This document shows, in pieces, positions 55,258 to 58,401 of a stretch of DNA of 58,401 bases; position 1 is the stretch's first letter; each line of letters starts with the position of its first letter. Below the pieces are notes generated by a model that saw only the letters and a list, made by a program, of their open reading frames with translations, had not been told where the DNA came from and made no database searches. The stretch comes from Pseudomonadales bacterium. Its GTDB lineage: Bacteria; Pseudomonadota; Gammaproteobacteria; Pseudomonadales; Pseudohongiellaceae. The stretch covers positions 1-58,401 of the forward strand of contig JALQUB010000073.1 in the NCBI GenBank assembly GCA_023268635.1, given 5' to 3'. The translations under genes and the position numbers were made by a program.

Positions 55258-56661
55258 ATGAGTAACATAGCTGAACGAAGACGACGTGGATCATTCGTAC
55301 ACGCTGCGTCGCGCATAGTGTTATTTGCAGGGTGTTTAGGTGCGGTCTTCTCTGCCGCTGCGCAGGATCACTTTAATCCCAAGGGAGCTCCCGCATCGCG
55401 CCACACTGCGGAATTGCAAGAAGCGCTGCGCGAATCCTTACCCTTCGAAGACACGCGCGATTTTGATGAGTCGCGACGAGGATTTATTGCAGCGCCCGAT
55501 TCTAAGCAAATACTCGGCGCGCAGGGCAATGTCGTCTGGGACATGGGTCGCTATGATTTCCTGCTGGGTGGTGAGCAATTCGATACCATGCACCCATCAC
55601 TACAACGTCAAGCGACTTTGAATATGAATTTCGGTCTCTACGAAGTGGTGCCCGATTTTATTTATCAAGTACGCGGTTTCGATCTCGCGAACATGACATT
55701 AATTCGCGGAGAAACAGGCTGGATCCTGTTCGATGTTCTGCTTTCTAGCGAAACGGCAGCTGCTGCACTGAAGCTCGCCAATGAACAGCTCGGAGAGTTG
55801 CCAGTAAAAGCGGTCGTCTATTCCCATTCGCATATAGATCATTTCGGAGGCGTATTGGGAGTCACCAGTCCGGAAGAAGTTAATCGCGGAGATGTCGCGG
55901 TGTTCGCGCCGATTGGTTTCATGGAAGAGGCCATTTCGGAGAATGTTTATGCTGGCAATTCGATGACACGAAGAGCGGGTTTCCAATATGGTCGTGTGAT
56001 GCCGTCCAGCCCCTTCGGGCAGGTTGATTCGGCAATTGGTAAAGGCTTGTCCGCTGGTTCCACTGGCCTAATACCCCCTACCGTCGTCGTGACTGATCGT
56101 TTCGAAGAGCATGTGATTGATGGGGTTCGCATTGTTTTCCAGAACACGCCCGGCACCGAAGCTCCGGCTGAGATGAATGCGTGGTTCCCTGATAAGAAAG
56201 TTTTTTGGGCGGCGGAAAATATCACTGCGACAATTCACAATATTTATACATTGCGTGGTGCACTCGTACGCGATGCGTTGGCGTGGTCAAAACAAATTAA
56301 CACGGCGCTTTATGAGTTCGGTCTCGATGCGGAGGTTATGATTTCTTCGCATAATTGGCCTCGCTGGGGTAATGCTCGCATTCAAGAGGTTATGCGGACG
56401 CAGCGAGATGCCTATGCAAACTTAAACAATCAAGTGCTCAATTTGGCGAATCAGGGTGTGACGATTAATGAGATTCACAATGAGTACCAAGTGCCACCTA
56501 GCCTGCAGCAGAAGTGGAGCGCGCGTCAGTACCATGGTTCTGAATTTCATAATGCTCGAGCAGTGATCAATCGTTATCTCGGTTATTGGGACGGTAATCC
56601 GGCAACCTTGGCACCATTGTCGCCATTAGGCCAGCCATCATCCCGTCTGGGTGGCTTTTAA
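55258..56661 (+). pseudogene. Alkylsulfatase-type metallo-beta-lactamase, truncated at a junction
   Basis: A 467-residue exported protein (signal about 12-35, ending AAAQ) with the MBL fold of SdsA1-type alkylsulfatases: YSHSHIDHFGG zinc motif, VFQNTPGTEAPAEMN, FWAAENI and SSHNWPRWGN. Full-length relatives have about 650 residues with a dimerisation domain and an SCP2-like domain. Here homology stops at NPATLAPLSP (about 56625), and the last dozen residues are translated from antiparallel phage-like sequence. The C-terminal third is therefore lost, either in the genome or by misassembly. Family members hydrolyse alkyl sulfate esters such as SDS. Confidence 0.82.
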
Positions 56662-56854
56662 TATCATCGTATCGTTGAGCAATGCGCACGGCCTGAATAG
56701 CAGCCTCGCGCTTATTGCGGGTCAGCTCACCTAACAAGTTGTCAATAGCCGCATTAGGGTCGTCCGACGATTTGATTAGATCGGCAACATCCTTAGTTAT
56801 GCGCCCATTCTTATAGGCTATGTCTATACATTGTGCGAAACTAGCCAAGAGCAC
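56567..56854 (-). pseudogene. Phage-like small ORF, C-terminus cut at the same junction
   Basis: A 95-codon frame starting at 56854, 14 bases inside the end of the upstream phage-like gene. Residues 1 to about 77 (helical, IKSSDDPNAAIDNLLGEL, HPDGMMAGLMAT) belong to the phage-like segment; the last 15-18 residues are antisense alkylsulfatase sequence. I do not recognise the protein; overlap with a virion-type gene suggests it continues as a structural or internal virion gene. Confidence 0.5.
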
Positions 56855-58401
56855 ACTCCAATACGCCGTTTAGTCCTTCAATCTGGCTATCGTAATCGTC
56901 AATGATAGCCTTCGCATCTACTATGTTTTCACCATCAAAGTTTAATACAGGTGTGTCCTGATCTACTAATTGCTTGTATTCCGCAATGTCGTAATCGTAG
57001 TCTCTTGTTAGGCCGTTACGCTCTAAAACATCACGCTCTCTTGCGCTAATGGTTTGTGGCGCAGCATCCATTCTTGGCGCGTCAGCATACATCTCTGGCG
57101 TTTTAAGTGGCTCGGAGTATTCCTCTAAGCGCGATTCATATTCTCTCAGCCAGTCAACATCGGTCTGAATGTCTTCTCTAACTGCTCGACCATATACCGT
57201 ATCTAAAACATCCGCCTCAGTATCTCTTGCAATGCTGTCTAGTTGATCGTCAATTCTTGCAAGCTCTGCCTCGACATCGGCATTTAAACGTCTATCACCA
57301 CGCTGTATAAGCTCTTGAACAAACTCTAAGGCTTTATTGGCTTCCATATCTATGCGAATCGGATAGCCCTGTTGCTGAAGCTCAGTTAATACTTCGGCTA
57401 GATCATCTGGAGTTAGTCCGCCAGTCTTTCTAACAAACGGTTTACCAAAGTCGCCTTTGATTAATTTTAGGTCGGCAAGATCAAAACCCTCGGCTTCCCA
57501 TGCCTGGCGATTAATGCCACCAGCCGCAGCAATAAACCGCCCGTATGTCTCTCTATTGGCCTTTAATAGTTCAGCCTTTCTTGCCTCTAAAGCCTTCGAT
57601 GCCTGTTTATTCAGCTCCATTACGGAGTCGATCTCACCCTGTTTGTACTTGCCATACTGCTCTGCCACAAGACTGTAAGACGTAGACATCTTATTCATCT
57701 TGAGGTCTTCTTCAATCCTGGCTAGCGTTTCATACGCCTGTAATTCTGGGCTGTATGCTGGCCGTTCTGGGTCTCTAACAAACGGTTGATCAACGCTGGG
57801 CTGCTCTGGGACAAATGGCGCAGATTGCTCTCTAACCTTTCTTAAATAGCCAGCCAATCCACCAGTAATACCGCCCAATACAGCCGCGCCAGTTGCCGCA
57901 GTTGCAATAGCTGTGAGCGCGTCAGTTGCCGAATAGGGCGAGTTAATATCATGCTTATGCTGATAGACCAATGGCTGAATTAATAGCTCTGCGCTTGCCG
58001 CTAATGCCGCCTCGTTTCTTGCAACTCTCATTGCGCCAGCAAGGGTAGACATCCCTTTCAATGTAGCGGATGAAGTAGCAATAGGCATTGTTGCAATGTT
58101 TATAGGGTCAAGCATAAAGCCTGTGGCCATACCAAAGAATTGAGCCATGCCGGAGCCACGCTCGAATACGTCTTCGCGGTACTCTCTGCGCTTTCTTAAT
58201 AACTCACTGCGCTGCTCGAATACTTCTTTGTCAGACTTGACTAAACCAGTCTCACTGGCAATTCGATCATAGTCGATCTCGCCCATGTAATTGGTGTACT
58301 GCTCAATGTTTAGCGCACCAGCATCTGCTAGCTTCTTAGCTTCAGCCTTTCTAGCATTTAATGCTTCATTGTTTAACAGGTAGGATATAGACATTTCCTC
58401 G
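56841..58401 (-). CDS. Phage-like large virion (internal) protein, partial
   Basis: The frame is open from the window edge; the first Met is at 58394 but the codons before it are also open, so the true start may lie outside. At least 517 residues. A charged N-terminal helix region (KSDKEVFEQRSELLRKRREY) is followed by a Gly/Ala-rich hydrophobic stretch (MATGFMLDPINIATMPIA, LTAIATAATGAAVLGGITGG) and a long charged helical C-terminus. The pattern of DPIN, VARNEAALAASAELL, LIQPLVY and a D-T-A repeat resembles internal virion or ejection proteins of podoviruses. Low sequence specificity; confidence is for phage origin in general. Confidence 0.5.
   Translation of the reverse strand, partial: EEMSISYLLNNEALNARKAEAKKLADAGALNIEQYTNYMGEIDYDRIASETGLVKSDKEVFEQRSELLRKRREYREDVFERGSGMAQFFGMATGFMLDPINIATMPIATSSATLKGMSTLAGAMRVARNEAALAASAELLIQPLVYQHKHDINSPYSATDALTAIATAATGAAVLGGITGGLAGYLRKVREQSAPFVPEQPSVDQPFVRDPERPAYSPELQAYETLARIEEDLKMNKMSTSYSLVAEQYGKYKQGEIDSVMELNKQASKALEARKAELLKANRETYGRFIAAAGGINRQAWEAEGFDLADLKLIKGDFGKPFVRKTGGLTPDDLAEVLTELQQQGYPIRIDMEANKALEFVQELIQRGDRRLNADVEAELARIDDQLDSIARDTEADVLDTVYGRAVREDIQTDVDWLREYESRLEEYSEPLKTPEMYADAPRMDAAPQTISARERDVLERNGLTRDYDYDIAEYKQLVDQDTPVLNFDGENIVDAKAIIDDYDSQIEGLNGVLECALG

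Overview
The window looks like a chromosomal segment of a free-living gammaproteobacterium, probably a marine Pseudomonadales/Cellvibrionales-type lineage. The argument is gene order: lptM-lysA-dapF-DUF484, argH/hemC-hemD-hemX-hemY, trxA-rho-ubiD-hemB and hslR-yrfG/cysQ are all groupings familiar from Pseudomonas and relatives. There is a full lipid A maturation set (msbA, lpxL-like, eptA). Coding density is very high. I saw no tRNA, rRNA, CRISPR array or insertion sequence.

Layout. 1-4.2 kb (minus): lptM, lysA, dapF, DUF484 and a glycosyltransferase cut by the window edge. 4.4-8.2 kb (plus): a GldA/GldF/GldG-type ABC export system behind a clear sigma70-like promoter. 8.2-10.2 kb (minus): a response regulator/histidine kinase pair. 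10.3-20 kb: an ABC-F ATPase and a lipopolysaccharide block (msbA, two glycosyltransferases, dgkA, a PAP2 phosphatase, eptA, an lpxL-like acyltransferase). 20-21 kb: a DegS/DegP-type periplasmic protease behind a near-consensus sigmaE promoter. 21.2-32 kb: argH, the hemCDXY tetrapyrrole operon, ubiD, rho, trxA and hemB. 32-38.4 kb: a membrane-domain/flavin disulfide oxidoreductase fusion, dsbB, gshA, hslR, yrfG and cysQ, giving a redox and thiol theme. 38.5-44 kb: two secreted or lipoprotein hydrolases and a hybrid sensor kinase.

The accessory part (44-55 kb) is the most interesting. A plus-strand trio (methylsuccinyl-CoA-dehydrogenase-like ACAD, mesaconyl-CoA C1:C4 CoA-transferase-like CaiB protein, acyl-CoA ligase) suggests branched C5-dicarboxylate CoA chemistry. 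Facing it is a tightly packed minus-strand operon: marR, emrA, emrB, a DsbA/FrnE-family protein whose first active-site cysteine codon is an in-frame TGA followed by a SECIS-like hairpin (a probable selenoprotein that gene callers would truncate), and an SDR-fold protein carrying the exact halohydrin dehalogenase signatures (T-X4-Y-X-G and S-X12-Y-X3-R). Together these look like an inducible efflux, selenium redox and dehalogenation module, which I have not seen described.

The right end (56.6-58.4 kb) joins a C-terminally truncated alkylsulfatase-type metallo-beta-lactamase abruptly to phage-like virion genes that are themselves truncated. This is either a broken prophage junction or an assembly chimera.
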